A stretch of DNA of 64,000 nucleotides. Origin: Fragilaria crotonensis. Lineage: Eukaryota; Bacillariophyta; Fragilariophyceae; Fragilariales; Fragilariaceae. The stretch is from NCBI GenBank assembly GCA_022925895.1, contig JAKSYS010000029.1:124001-188000 (forward strand). The letters are read 5' to 3'. This document shows, in pieces, positions 12,901 through 23,157 of this stretch. The notes under the pieces were generated by a model. The model saw only the letters and a list, made by a program, of their open reading frames with translations. It was not told the origin of the DNA and did no database searches. Each line of letters starts with the position of its first letter. Positions within the stretch are counted from its first letter, which is position 1. Both the position numbers and the translations under genes were made by a program.

Positions 12901-13014
12901 ATGTCTTGCATGTACTGTACTACCTTTTAATTGTTGTCAAGCTCTTCATCACCGTCACCGTACTTCGATGCCTCCGTTGGCACAGACAATTTGTAATCCT
13001 ACCATCTTGAAAAG

Positions 13015-13266
13015 TTAAAATTGGCGGGTCAGTTTCAGGAATGCCAAAGATTCTGCCAGGGGAGCCGAAGTGTCAGCCGACTTCCTCTTTTGAAGGATAT
13101 GAAATGGCTGAAACCCTGATATGGCTGCCATCGCCATGGAGAATGACCGAGAAGTTCGCGGCGCTGCTCCAACTACGGATAAAGTATTAAGTGATAATGA
13201 AAAGTTGAAGACATCATTGATTTGTTCAGAGCGGACTGAACACACCTTCTGATGAAGGGCAACCAT
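13015..13266 (-). other. Short unrecognised open frame
   Basis: An 83-codon minus frame (MVALHQKVCSVRSEQINDVF...) with no known domain, just upstream of a tandem array. Retained only because the surroundings are otherwise poor in open frames; it may be chance. Confidence 0.15.
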
Positions 13267-13363
13267 TACAGTTCAGCACACAGTTCACGGGCTTTAAGCT
13301 ACGTAGTAACAACAAGCACCACTATAACCTAGACCACATACCATTATTACTTTTTCAAAGGCA

Positions 13364-13896
13364 TACTCCAGAACTCCTACAATGAGTTTTACGTTGTTGT
13401 TGGCGGAAAGAATGTAGCATGCAACTCGAAGCTGCGACTCTGAGTTCAAGGTGTGAATGCATTGACTGGCATGTTGAGACAACCGGTACGACTAACATCG
13501 GGTTGCAACTACTTAAGCACATACACATTTGCATCATACTCCAGTACTCCTACAATGAGTTTTACGTTGTTGTTGACGGAAAGAATGTAGCATGCAACTC
13601 GAAGCTGCTACTCTGAGTTCAAGGTGTGAATGCATTGACTGGCATGTTGAGACAACTGGTACTACTAGCTAGCATCGGGTTGCATCTACTTAAGCACATA
13701 CACATTTGCATCATACTCCAGTACTCCTACAATGAGTTTTACGTTGTTGTTGACGGAAAGAATGTAGCATGCAACTCGAAGCTGCTACTCTGAGTTCAAG
13801 GTGTGAATGCATTGACTGGCATGTTGGGACAACTGGCTGGTACTACTATCATCGGGTTGCAACTAGTACTTAAGCACATACACATTTGCATCATAC
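13364..13896. repeat. Tandem repeat, three units of 173-180 bp
   Basis: Three consecutive copies start at 13364, 13537 and 13714 with TACTCCAG.ACTCCTACAATG, and each contains GCATGCAACTCGAAGCTGC and TTGACTGGCATGTTGRGACA. Period lengths are 173, 177 and 180 bp, growing by small insertions such as CTAG before CATCGGGTTGC. The array stops at TCATACTTG near 13897. The units are highly similar, so the amplification is recent. Confidence 0.9.
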
Positions 13897-14050
13897 TTGC
13901 TATTAGTTGGCATGAATAAAAGTACTATAGGCATACTGACATGATAAAAGTACTATACTAGGCATAGTACTACATTCCAATAGAGTACTCATATACCTTT
14001 TCCAGCAGGTATGCGTTAAACCTTTCATTTCCATTTCCAATCATGTTCAC

Positions 14051-14146
14051 TCATCTCCGCTTGTTTTGTCTTTGCTTTTGCCACCCATTGTTCATCAGTC
14101 ATCTCAGCTTGTTTGACTTTGCTTTTGCCACCCATTGTTCATCATG
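14051..14146. repeat. 48-bp direct duplication
   Basis: TCATCTCMGCTTGTTT...CTTTGCTTTTGCCACCCATTG is present at 14051 and 14099, exactly in phase (48 bp = 16 codons), so a minus-strand frame is preserved across it. Confidence 0.8.
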
Positions 14147-14289
14147 GTCATTTTGCTTGCAAATGTCATCAATTTCTTCTTTATGTCCTCAGCACTGGAT
14201 AAGGTAAATTTGGGAAGACCAAGAGGTTGATGAAATTGATAGACATTATCTAAAATAGTCACAAAATTGCAAACTCGGAAATTAATGAT

Positions 14290-14379
14290 GATTGAACAGG
14301 GCACTGTGCATGGATGAGTCCTGTTGGGAAATCTGATTGAACAGGGCACTGTGCATGGATGAGTCCTGTTGGGAAATCT
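14290..14379. repeat. 45-bp tandem duplication
   Basis: A 45-bp unit beginning GATTGAACAGGGCACTGTGC is present twice, identical by eye, at 14290 and 14335. The unit is 15 codons long and gives a repeated RFPNRTHPCTVPCSI peptide on the minus strand. Confidence 0.85.
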
Positions 14380-14704
14380 GGAACATCTCAACACATGTAC
14401 AGATAGTGAAGGATTTTTCCATTTTGAGTGGCTTTGGAGGCATTGTTTTTCAAATGTCTCAATAGACTTCTAATCTTGACATCATCATACATTCTTGAGC
14501 TGTGTCAGAGTTAAAACCACCATCTGCAAGAAATTTAGCCTCACTTATACTACTGTTTTTTGTGCAGGAAGAGGATTATGTTATGAAGCTCAACATGGCT
14601 AAGTGAGAAGAAATGTGCTGAGCTTCAAATGAACCAAGCCATTCTTCAAACTTTTTGAATTTTGGCATCAGGTTGATGACCACACCAACAGACATGCCTT
14701 AGTC

Positions 14705-15540
14705 TCATTGGAGGAAAGCATTAACTCCAAGGCGGGATGGAAAATCAGAGCTTTGTCCTTCATTTTGGCTGCCATCAAAGTCAATGTATGATGGGCCTAT
14801 CAATTTTTTTACGCAATCTGATTCTCTCAGCCAGCTGCAATAAAGAATTTTTGAGGCAAAATATTTGATAGAATTGTAATTTATTGTCAATAGGAGACAA
14901 TAGGAAGCACAGTCAAAGAGGAGCGAGTAAATGGAGACTGCGGCTCTTATTTGTGGCCCCTTTGTATGCATAGTTGCACACATCCTGAAATCTTTGTGAG
15001 TTCTGCATTTCTCATGTTCCTGTCATGACTTTGCATTGTTTACATTCAAAAATCCTCAATGAATTGCTCACCAAATGTGACATTGACAAGTCTCAGAAAA
15101 GTACTGGCCCTCCGTGACGATGCAATGGTAGCTGGTGAAATGCCATTCGTTTCCATGTTGTCCATACTGTCAAAGCATACAGCAATGGATTTTCGGATCT
15201 CGAACTTACTGAGCAAACCGACATGCCTCATTCCCAGGTTTTTGCACAGTTGCCTAAGATGATCAAGAACTAGGGTTTTTAACTCCACAACCCTGTCAAC
15301 GTGATTAATTTGGACTGCCACTGATTGTGCAACAAGCTGATCAAGCCCAAAGTGCTTGCTTTTCATTTTGTATCAACCTCCATAGCAAGAACAGCAACAT
15401 CCTTCCTGTCCTGATCAGTCACCCATGCAAGTTCGGGTGGAAACTTCTTTACGACCTTCTGCCGTTTTGGTTCTGGTAGCACTGCCATCCTGAGACAGTG
15501 CTCCAGCAGCACTGCTGGTGCCGAGCAGCTAAGCACATTC
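14705..15540 (-). pseudogene. Degenerate protein gene with LCKNLG-type motif
   Basis: The best frame is 15046-15366 minus, which contains LVLDHLRQLCKNLGMRHVGL followed by LSKFEIRKSIA. This helix-rich block resembles the SAP-like 'LRQLCKNLG...SKFE.R..IA' segment found in repeated hypothetical proteins of diatoms; that is family memory, not a database result. The strand stays open upstream with FPPELAWVTDQDRKDVAVLAM in a neighbouring frame (about 15370-15450), and a further frame lies at 14705-14983. The separate frames point to a frameshifted transposon-borne gene rather than a working host gene. Confidence 0.4.
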
Positions 15541-16715
15541 AAGTGGTGTCAGAGCGACGTATACTAAACTCTTTTATACATGTTTATCATACGTCTATTT
15601 CTAGGCGGATGCATTTCATGTTGCTGGCACTTTCGGGCGGGCGGTAATTGTTTAGGCACCACAGATGGAGATAAAGAAGCAGTACGGTACCAAAAGCTAC
15701 GCATCAGCATAGAGGACAACACCAACTCATGTGGGTGCAAAGGGCAATAGGAAAAAGAAGCAGTACTTGTAGCAGGATGCTACGTAGCAGCAGAGGAAGT
15801 GATGGTAGTGCAGTACAACAGTACAATACTGAGAACTCATTCAGGTTGAAGAAGTTCTGGTGGACTGGTGGTATAGCGGACAAACCACCAGTGAATGTCT
15901 GTGATCAGAAACGCCCACTTGAAGTGGGAAAGATAGACGGGAACCAGCAGCTTGCTGTAGTACACATGGGCAAAGTAGCTTGCACTCCGGTTCCAGAGAA
16001 AATACTGGTATTGTAAGTACCAGCCAGTGCTGAAAGTTGTTGTGAAAAGTGAAAAAACAGCGATCGCTGTACAGTAGAAATGTGGCCAGTAGAGATACCG
16101 CGAGCAAAGTCAAATGCACGGTGTTGAGTCTTGACCATGGTGGGTGGATCCACCTCGGTTTGTCAACCATGCAGCAAGAATGGACTGAACAGCGAAGCAA
16201 GAGATCACAGAGATCCGTGCTCCGCTGGAAAAAGGCATTGAACCACCATGGTGGTGGGCTCCGACACAACCACGCGTCCCAGCACACAAAAAACGGACCG
16301 ACAGACAGACCGGATTTTCGGAGTTGGTGAGAAGAAATTGTGTTGGTGTCAGATCGACATGTGCTTTTGTGAAGATTGCAATTGAAAGAATGCGAGAGAT
16401 GATGTCCAGATGGCACAGATCATCACCATCCAAAATTCTTCTCTCAAAGAGACGCTTTTGGAATAGCAATAGATACGCTTCCATATGGAATAAATAGAAG
16501 AATTGCAAAACTTGTGGGGCTTGTGACTTGTGAAGCAATTGTGAAGCAAGAATAATTGATGGATAAGAATGGAGACTAGTTGTGGGCCATATCAGTGACA
16601 TGTCATGAAAAAGAAAGTTTTCTTTTTGGTTCATGCTTGCAAATCCCTGATGCAAAACATGGGTTCTGTTAGGAAAGACTCTGAGAAATAACTTCCATTT
16701 GATGTCTAGCTGGCA
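15541..16715. other. No secure gene
   Basis: Long frames overlap on both strands (minus 15841-16416 and 16110-16886; plus 15729-16016 and 16049-16330). None has recognisable domains, and the longest minus frame runs into the terminal repeat of the neighbouring element. I make no gene call. Confidence 0.4.
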
Positions 16716-16718
16716 TAA

Positions 16719-17377
16719 GGTGGTGTGTATACAGCAAAAATTTCCGAACTTGGATCCAAGTTTCCATGTTTCCAACGGAATCTCACCACCAAAAACCAAA
16801 ATGGATTCCCTAACTTTTGACTTAACTTGGATTTCCAAGTTAGTAAGACTCAACTTTGATCCACTTGGGCATCCAAAGTTGATCACATTCTTTTAGCCAA
16901 GTTTGGTATGCGCTCCATTTGCGCGCTCTTCTTTGTACTCCAGTACCAGTACTGCACTCAACCGAGTGCATTCATCGTCGTCGCATGCTATATCAATTAT
17001 GAGCACCACGAACACCACACCAGGTGGCACTCATCATGTAGTACTCGATGATTTCCCCAGTTCTATTTTAGCAGTTCTGTCTATGATAGTGAAAGCAATT
17101 GCTTCAACCATTGTATTTCTATTTTGTTCTTGCTCTTGTTTTGTATGCTCTTATTCCTGCTCTTGCTCTAACTCTTGCTTCGTGCACTCATTTGCTACTC
17201 ACGTTCGTTTCTTCAAAGAAACTTGGGAGTTACCTACTTGGATTCAAAGTTTCAAATATGCTGTATACATGCCAGTGGACCAGGACAAAATTGAAGCTTC
17301 TAATTTCTTTCCCAAGATTCCGTTGGGAACTTAGAAACGATCCAAGCTTGGAAATTTTTTGCTGTGTACACACCGCC
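16719..17377. mobile_element. PIF/Harbinger-like non-autonomous element (MITE-like), TAA target duplication
   Basis: 659-bp element with inverted ends: GGTGGTGTGTATACAGC on the left and GGCGGTGTGTACACAGC as the reverse complement of the right, both continuing with AAAAA.TTTCC and ACTTGGATC-type sequence. Similarity continues imperfectly for roughly 60-160 bp inward, including a shared CCCAACGGAATCT-like block. The element is flanked by TAA on both sides (16716-16718 and 17378-17380), the 3-bp TWA duplication typical of PIF/Harbinger. It encodes no transposase. A Ser/Cys-rich plus frame (16903-17334) crosses the interior but looks like chance. Confidence 0.75.
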
Positions 17378-17504
17378 TAAAACTGGATATGCCGGCATGA
17401 TTATTGCAGCAAGAAAAATTTACTAAAAATGCTGACATTTTTCTTGCAAAAAGCATGTCTACATACATAAAATAAAGTAGGGTTTGTTGCTTACGGAAAA
17501 TCAA

Positions 17505-17642
17505 ATTTGCTTTGCCAGCAAAAAAATTGCTTACAGAATTTGGCTTTCTAGTAGATGCTGCTGCAGACATGATATTTGCTTTGCCAGCAAAAAATTGCTT
17601 ACAGAATTTGGTTTTGTAGTAGATGCTGCTGCAGACACAAGA
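17505..17642. repeat. 69-bp tandem duplication
   Basis: ATTTGCTTTGCCAGCAAAAA...TTGCTTACAGAATTTGG...TAGTAGATGCTGCTGCAGACA occurs at 17505 and 17574. It lies in a wider tract (17.4-17.9 kb) rich in TTTGC/GCAAA words. Confidence 0.8.
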
Positions 17643-18359
17643 TTTCTCAATCATCATCTATATCATGAAGGGCATGCAGTGGTGTATGTATGACATCCCA
17701 GAGCCAACATAACGTTCATTCCTTGTTCTCCAGCTCTGCAGGATGACCAATTTGCTGGATTGCTGACACAATTTGCCTACAGATATTTTATTTGCTGAAT
17801 TCTGATGTAATTTGCTCACAAAATCAAATTTGCAATAGGAAAAATTGGCTAGCAAATTTTGCTGCCAGGGTAAAACTGTATCCTTACAGAAGTCGACCGG
17901 TAGGCTGATATGTACTCTGGTATATTCCTACTACTCCGTCAGTCTGCCTACGTCACCATGCCCCTTCTTTGAGCCAGTCAAACTTTTATCTGCGTAGCTT
18001 AATGAATCCCTGTCTGCAAGACATATGGCGATACCTGTATGTGGTACTCCAGTATATACATACGACCACCAAAAGCTTGCGGGTTAAAAATCACCTAAAG
18101 CACTGAATTCAGTGCCTCACGTATCTGCCTTACCTCAATCATTACTGCTATTCTGAATCTGCGGAGGCACCTTTAATTGATCCTTCAGTCTGCTACAACT
18201 TTGTAACAGGAAGTACTGTCAAGGCTCCAATAGATAAAAAGTTATAGAGATCAAAGTTCGGACTACAGATTTTGTTTTTCGGTCACACTGAATTACGTGC
18301 CTCACTCACGAGCTGTCAACGACCGATGCTATATGTATACCGATGCATGTGGGGCACAT
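17643..18359. other. Spacer with a relic of a small inverted-repeat element
   Basis: No gene seen. Positions 17951-18000 (CGTCACCATGCCCC, GAGCCAGTCAAAC, TTTTATCTGCGTAGCTT) match one arm of the small inverted-repeat element at 33999-34217, so this is a decayed relative. An ACTGAATTCAGT palindrome at about 18105 is shared with about 29290. Confidence 0.5.
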
Positions 18360-19927
18360 TCAATTCCCCACCATGATTTTGCAATACGTCCTTATGCGTT
18401 TCTGGCAACCCAATGTGTGACAAACGTGTTGTGGGTACCTGCTTGCGAGCAACTCCCATTTTGTTCCACTCCATGACCCGGCAGAAGGTGGCGCAGTTTC
18501 AACTCCACATTTTGATGTCATGAGCATAGAACCTTGCTTGGACTTGCTCCTCTCATCCCTATTCATTGTTGAGGAGAATGAGAAGAGCTCCTTCGCGAGG
18601 GTTCGGCGAAAATCAAGTTGGCTCATTGGGGGCCTCTTTACAAAGTATGCGATGGCAAGTCTCGCATTCACCTCAATCAGCGCCAACACAAACGTGAAGA
18701 CCCTCAACTTCCAGTCCTTTGTGCTGATTGACTCCTCTAACAAGATGGGGGGAGAGTGCCTGAGGTTGTTATGGTCATCAACCTGGTGACGGTATTTAAA
18801 GTGATTGTAGAAAGGTTCGGTGTAATGAAAGCTCACATTTTCACGCTGACCATTTCTTCGAGTAACGGATCGCTGCGTCTTCCCTTCCTCAATCTGCCTC
18901 AACGCACCATACGTGGCCATGAGCTTCATTACATAATCTTCTTCTTTCATGCAGTAGATTCGAAACTGTACTCCATCCATCACCCCCGGAAGACTCTCAG
19001 TTGTGCCGATCTCTTTGGCTTCAAAATGAGTATCGATTGCACCGCCATTGATGTACTTAGGCCAGTAGCGACGTTTCTTTATCACCGCAGAAGCAAACAC
19101 TCCAACCAATGCAAGCTTAATCAATGCCTTCAGAACACTAAATCCGCTGTCCATGATTACAACCCTGCAAGAATGGGCAATTGAATCCGTCAATCGGAGT
19201 AGCAGTCCCGTAGTCTTACCATGTTCTGAATATTTTGCAGGCTGTTCTTGTCGTGGCCGATCTTTCCTTCAACAAGCTCAATAGCATACATGATCCCACT
19301 AACACCGCAGCAAAGTGAATGGTATTCATTTCCCATTGGGTGTGGTTTCCTTGGTACAAACATCCAGCCAGGACAGGTCCACATGCTGGTCCACACCGAC
19401 ATGCTCTCGTCCAAACAGTTGACCCACCCTGGACTGAAACAAGATTGAGTGTGGTGATTGAAAGCAGCAATCAAGTCATTTACCAGATGAAAAGGGTGCT
19501 TGAATGCAGGGGATTCCTTTGTAGTAAATTGGTGCCTTGACATGTAATCATGCATTCAAAAAGGTGCACCAAAGAATTTATCTGGACTGTCATTTGCCCA
19601 AAAATCTTGCCTTGGAATTCCTTGACACATTGCAAGCAAGAACAGAATACCTAAGAATTGTAGAAAGTCTTCCCATGTGAGAGGATCTGAAAGAGTTTCA
19701 TTTGTGGCTGTGATGACGGTTGTCTTGAAGTAGTCAATCGGAAGAAAGTGGAGAAAGTAGCCCAAAACCGTATGCAAACTTGGCTCGGCTCTCACCAAAC
19801 TGGGCTGAATATCCCTCACCCCGGAGTTCTTCTGGGGTCTAAGGACTCGCTCACTTCCCCAGGGAAGGTACATGTTATCCATGCCCTGGTCTTGTGGGCT
19901 TGGTATATTCTCCATCAGGGAGTGCAA
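18360..19927 (-). pseudogene. piggyBac-type transposase pseudogene (DDE_Tnp_1_7 family)
   Basis: Three consecutive minus-strand pieces spell one piggyBac-like transposase. 19927-19556 holds the N-terminal block (YFLHFLPIDYFKTTVITATN, then PLTWEDFLQFLGILFLLAMC). 19555-19190 holds LDESMSVW...CPGWMFVPRKPHPMGNEYHSL and SGIMYAIELVEGK, the catalytic-core region. 19193-18360 holds VVIMDSGFSVLKALIKL...SAVIKKRRYWPKYI and the later block HFKYRHQVDDHNNLRHSPP. Pieces 1 and 2 are in the same frame, separated by a single stop at 19556-19558; pieces 2 and 3 differ by one frame near 19193. Two lesions in over 500 codons make this a recently dead copy. It would have acted in the nucleus as a cut-and-paste transposase. 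Terminal repeats with TTAA flanks were not found. Confidence 0.8.
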
Positions 19928-20231
19928 ATCTCTGATTTGTACATCTTTATTTACAATACTTTGTAAATGTTTCTGTAATGTTTCACCGAATGTTTCTTAT
20001 ATTCATATTTACAAGTTTCTACTTTTTTATTTACAATTCAAAATTAATATGTATAAAATGTAGAGAAATATTTGTTGTGTCGAACTCAGTTTTATTCATA
20101 ATTGATTGAGAAATATTCACAACTTCTTTTGTGGTTTCAGCTTGCTGCTACGACCAATTCTGGGGGGTTGCAATCTGTTGCAGTGCTGTACTGTTATGGT
20201 TTCTAAAGTTCTACTACCAGGTATCACAAAC

Positions 20232-21888
20232 CTACACGGCTTCTTGAACTCTGTCGACATCATCTTCTTCAGGAGCTGGTGGTTGCAGTTGTTGGTGCTG
20301 TGCATGGGCGATCAGGAGCTGCATATTGAATTCATTATACACAATTGTCGGTGCTGCGTTGACAACTTCTGCCTCGATGTTTTCCCTTCCTGCATCTCGA
20401 TTACGATCACCGTATGATTGTATCATTTCCCGAAGGAACCACTGATCGAACTCTTCGCCCCTTTCCCTTCTGTCGTTATAGACCAATACAGCCAGGTTAT
20501 TGAAACGCTCCATTCCTTCCCTTGACCAACTTCGCTTGGTGCCCCTTGTTTTGCCCGTGTACCGTGGGTTAATGACTTCAGGTGCAGGTTCGTCGGCGGG
20601 CGGTCCATTTCTGTTAACCATCCATTCGTAATGCCATTGTTGCCAGTAATTTTCAAGACACAAGAGGAGGAATGCCTCATCTGTGACAGTGAACCACTCA
20701 CTTAGATGTTTCTCGCACCTATTCTCCTTGAATTTGGTGGCTCCAACCACAGTCTTCAGCAAGTCGTCCAATAAGTCCATGTAGATTTCACCCTCCAAAG
20801 CGTCATTTCTCAATGCTATGATTCGGTCCATGCTAAAGACTTCATTAAATCTGCCTTTCCTTGGCAGTATAATATCTGTGTATCGAGGAGAAGAAGGCAG
20901 CACACACTCAGGGTTAGAAGTTCAGAATTAAATGGTTGAAATGGACGCTCGCAACCATCTTACCTTGGAATACTGTTTTTATCTTCTTTATTGTGTTGTT
21001 CCTGTGCCTATATATCGACTCTTTCACTGTTTTCCTTGCAGTCTCCCACCAGTTCTCAATATTACGATTGTCTACATCTAGCGCCGCCATGCATCGACAA
21101 ATGGACATTTCGTTGTTGCTGAAATCTAGGTCGCCATCAGTCACAAACTTTTGTTTGGGGAACACATATTCCTTCACACACTTTTGAATTGCAAACTTAT
21201 CCGCACTTCTTGCAACAGTGTTGCGTTGTCCTCCTTGTCCGCCTTGCCTCCTCCTTGTTGCTCCGCCACCTTGTATAGCAACTCCACCCCCTCGTTGAGC
21301 AAGAAGCGCCTCACCAACAAAATCTTGTCCAAGGTTTGCAGGCATAACTGCTGCTGGTGCAGCATTTATGCCTACGCCTGCATAGGCACGGGCAGTAGCA
21401 ACAGCTGCTGTTCCTGGTCCTGGTGCTGGAGCTTGCGCAGCAGTAGTAGTAGGAACACGCCGGGCACTGGCATGTGGAGCAGCACGGGAACGCCGGCCTC
21501 CTGCAGGGATATCAGGTGCTGATGGACCTGGTATCCCTGTAGCAGCACCCAAACTGGCACGAGCAGCTGCACCTCTTGTGTTTGGTGATGGTATGACTGT
21601 TGAAACCGACGCCGCCGCCACTCTGGCAGCTGCACCTCTTGTATTTGGTGATGGTATGACTGCTGTTGAAACCGATGCCGCCGCTTCAGTGCTCACAGGA
21701 GTTGTCCGACTGTTTTCAGGTGCTACTCTGCTGCGCGTTACTCTTGCTGCTGCTGTACGTGGTGACTCATCAGGATATGGTTGTGGTCTTGCCTGGTTCC
21801 GCCGAGTATTCACGTTCCCTTGTGCTGCACCTTGCGCATTACCCCTTAGTAATCTTGTGCTCTGACGCACTGGGGACGACGACATCAT
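20232..21888 (-). CDS. Two-exon transposon-associated or repeated hypothetical protein (DNA-binding-like)
   Basis: Minus-strand gene with exon 1 21888-20964 and exon 2 20875-20232. The 88-bp intron (20963-20876) begins GTAAGA and ends ACACAG in phase 1, joining ...KTVFQ to DIILPRKGRF. I start at ATG 21888 (MMSSSPVRQSTR); the open frame extends further up but looks non-coding. About 200 residues of Ala/Pro/Arg/Gly-rich sequence, with a repeated TVIPSPNTRGAAAR segment, precede a conserved-looking block (FPKQKFVTDGDLDFSNNE, then SICRCMAALDVDNRNIENWW) and a basic stretch. Exon 2 has a second globular block (TDEAFLLLCLENYW; WSREGMERFNNLAVLVYNDR). Both blocks resemble repeated diatom hypothetical proteins. 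The gene lies upstream of, and in the same orientation as, the piggyBac pseudogene 300 bp away, so it may be that element's second gene. Function unknown. Confidence 0.55.
20876..20963 (-). other. Spliceosomal intron, 88 bp
   Basis: Donor GTAAGATGG and acceptor CTCGATACACAG. Removing it restores one frame between the two halves of the gene. A TTCTAACCC about 50 nt upstream of the acceptor could serve as branch site. Confidence 0.7.
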
Positions 21889-21899
21889 GCACCGCAATG

Positions 21900-22635
21900 A
21901 TATCAACACACAAATCCTCACCTCCTTACCTTCTGCAGCTATGCGACAGCGGTTGGCAACCGTAGCAGAATTCAGCAATGTCACACTATATGGCACAACA
22001 AAGCTGTGTTCTTTAATCCAGGTTTCAATGCATGCAACAACGCCTTCTTCTTACTAGAAGGCAAAAAGAGTAAGAGTAATCAAACTGGTGTGGTGACTTC
22101 TAGTGGTGGTGGCGACCTTTTTGAATGGACTGATGCTGTGGTGGTGTTGCTGTACAATTATCTATAAATGAAAAAGTTGTTACGTTTCAAATATGTATGT
22201 ATCTTATATACTTTAATATTTATATAATATAAGTTAAAACTTATATACAAATGCAGAATAAACTGTTCAACGCATATTTAGATATACATTGGTGAAATGG
22301 CGAAGGCTTTGGTTTGAATCCTGCGTACATAAACATACAATTGCTTAAGTAGCTACGTTCAAAATATATATGATCATTGTGTACCGTTGTATTTTCATAT
22401 TGTACTTTAAAAGACATGTTTATACCTTATACGCTACTAAACGCATATGTATGTACATGAATAGGCAGTCAAATATACGACAGCGAGTTATACCGGCAGG
22501 CTCTCGCATGTCTCTGCAAAGGAACTATATTTTTACTTAGAGGAATATGCGTTGCACAATGTTATACTCCTTTAAGTGTTCATATATGTGTATAAATAAG
22601 CGATACGTCCAACCGTTTATCTTCTTACGGATAGC
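21900..22635. other. AT-rich spacer, no gene
   Basis: Rich in TATA/ATATAT words with no open frame of useful length. A GGTTTGAATCC word at 22310 resembles a tRNA B box but has no tRNA fold around it. Confidence 0.6.
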
Positions 22636-22896
22636 CTAGTATGCTTTGGACCTTCTTCGCTGCCGTACATTTGGTACTGAGGAACTACGTAGCAGGTAAA
22701 ACACTTTTGCTAAGTAATTTTGACCATGCGTCCCGTGATTTTCTCGTACGTAGTCGTAGTACATTTTGTACCACGGCTGTACTTCGCCGAAAATGTCGTT
22801 CAGTATTTCAGCGAAATACACAAGTTTTGTTGATTTCAGGTCCTCCTCACTGCAACAACACATCACAACACCAATTACAAGCAAGAACACTTCACA

Positions 22897-23019
22897 ACAG
22901 TTGCTTTGTTGAAGTCTGCCATATAGCTGACGACAACAAAGCAAAGCACCCGCCATTTGAAGAAAACCACAAGCAACAGTTGCTTTGTTGAGGTCTGCCA
23001 TATAGCTGACGACAACAAA
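22897..23019. repeat. Direct duplication within an unrecognised minus frame
   Basis: CAACAGTTGCTTTGTTGARG followed by TCTGCCATATAGCTGACGAC is present at about 22897 and 22975, about 78 bp apart. Both copies lie inside a 194-codon minus frame (22636-23220) whose only protein-like part is near its 3' end (ILNDIFGEVQPWYKMYYDYV). I do not call that frame a gene; the part above 23090 overlaps the next element. Confidence 0.6.
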
Positions 23020-23157
23020 TCTATCTTTTGTTTCCACCTGATTATCATCGTTCTGTCCCTGCCATATAGCTTGGACATACTTTTGCATGATCAGGAACTT
23101 CGACAACATTCGAATTTCAAGACGTGGGCGGACTTCAATTTGCAGATCCAGCGTGAT

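Noticed and set aside
15841-16886. Two long overlapping minus frames (191 and 258 codons)
   Set aside because: No domains, overlapping in different frames, opposed by plus frames, and the longer one enters the terminal repeat of the Harbinger-like element.
18520-19184. Plus-strand frames of 89 and 142 codons
   Set aside because: Antisense shadows of the piggyBac transposase.
22270-22330. tRNA or SINE-like sequence with a GGTTTGAATCC B-box-like word
   Set aside because: The A-box-like word is too close and no cloverleaf arms can be paired.
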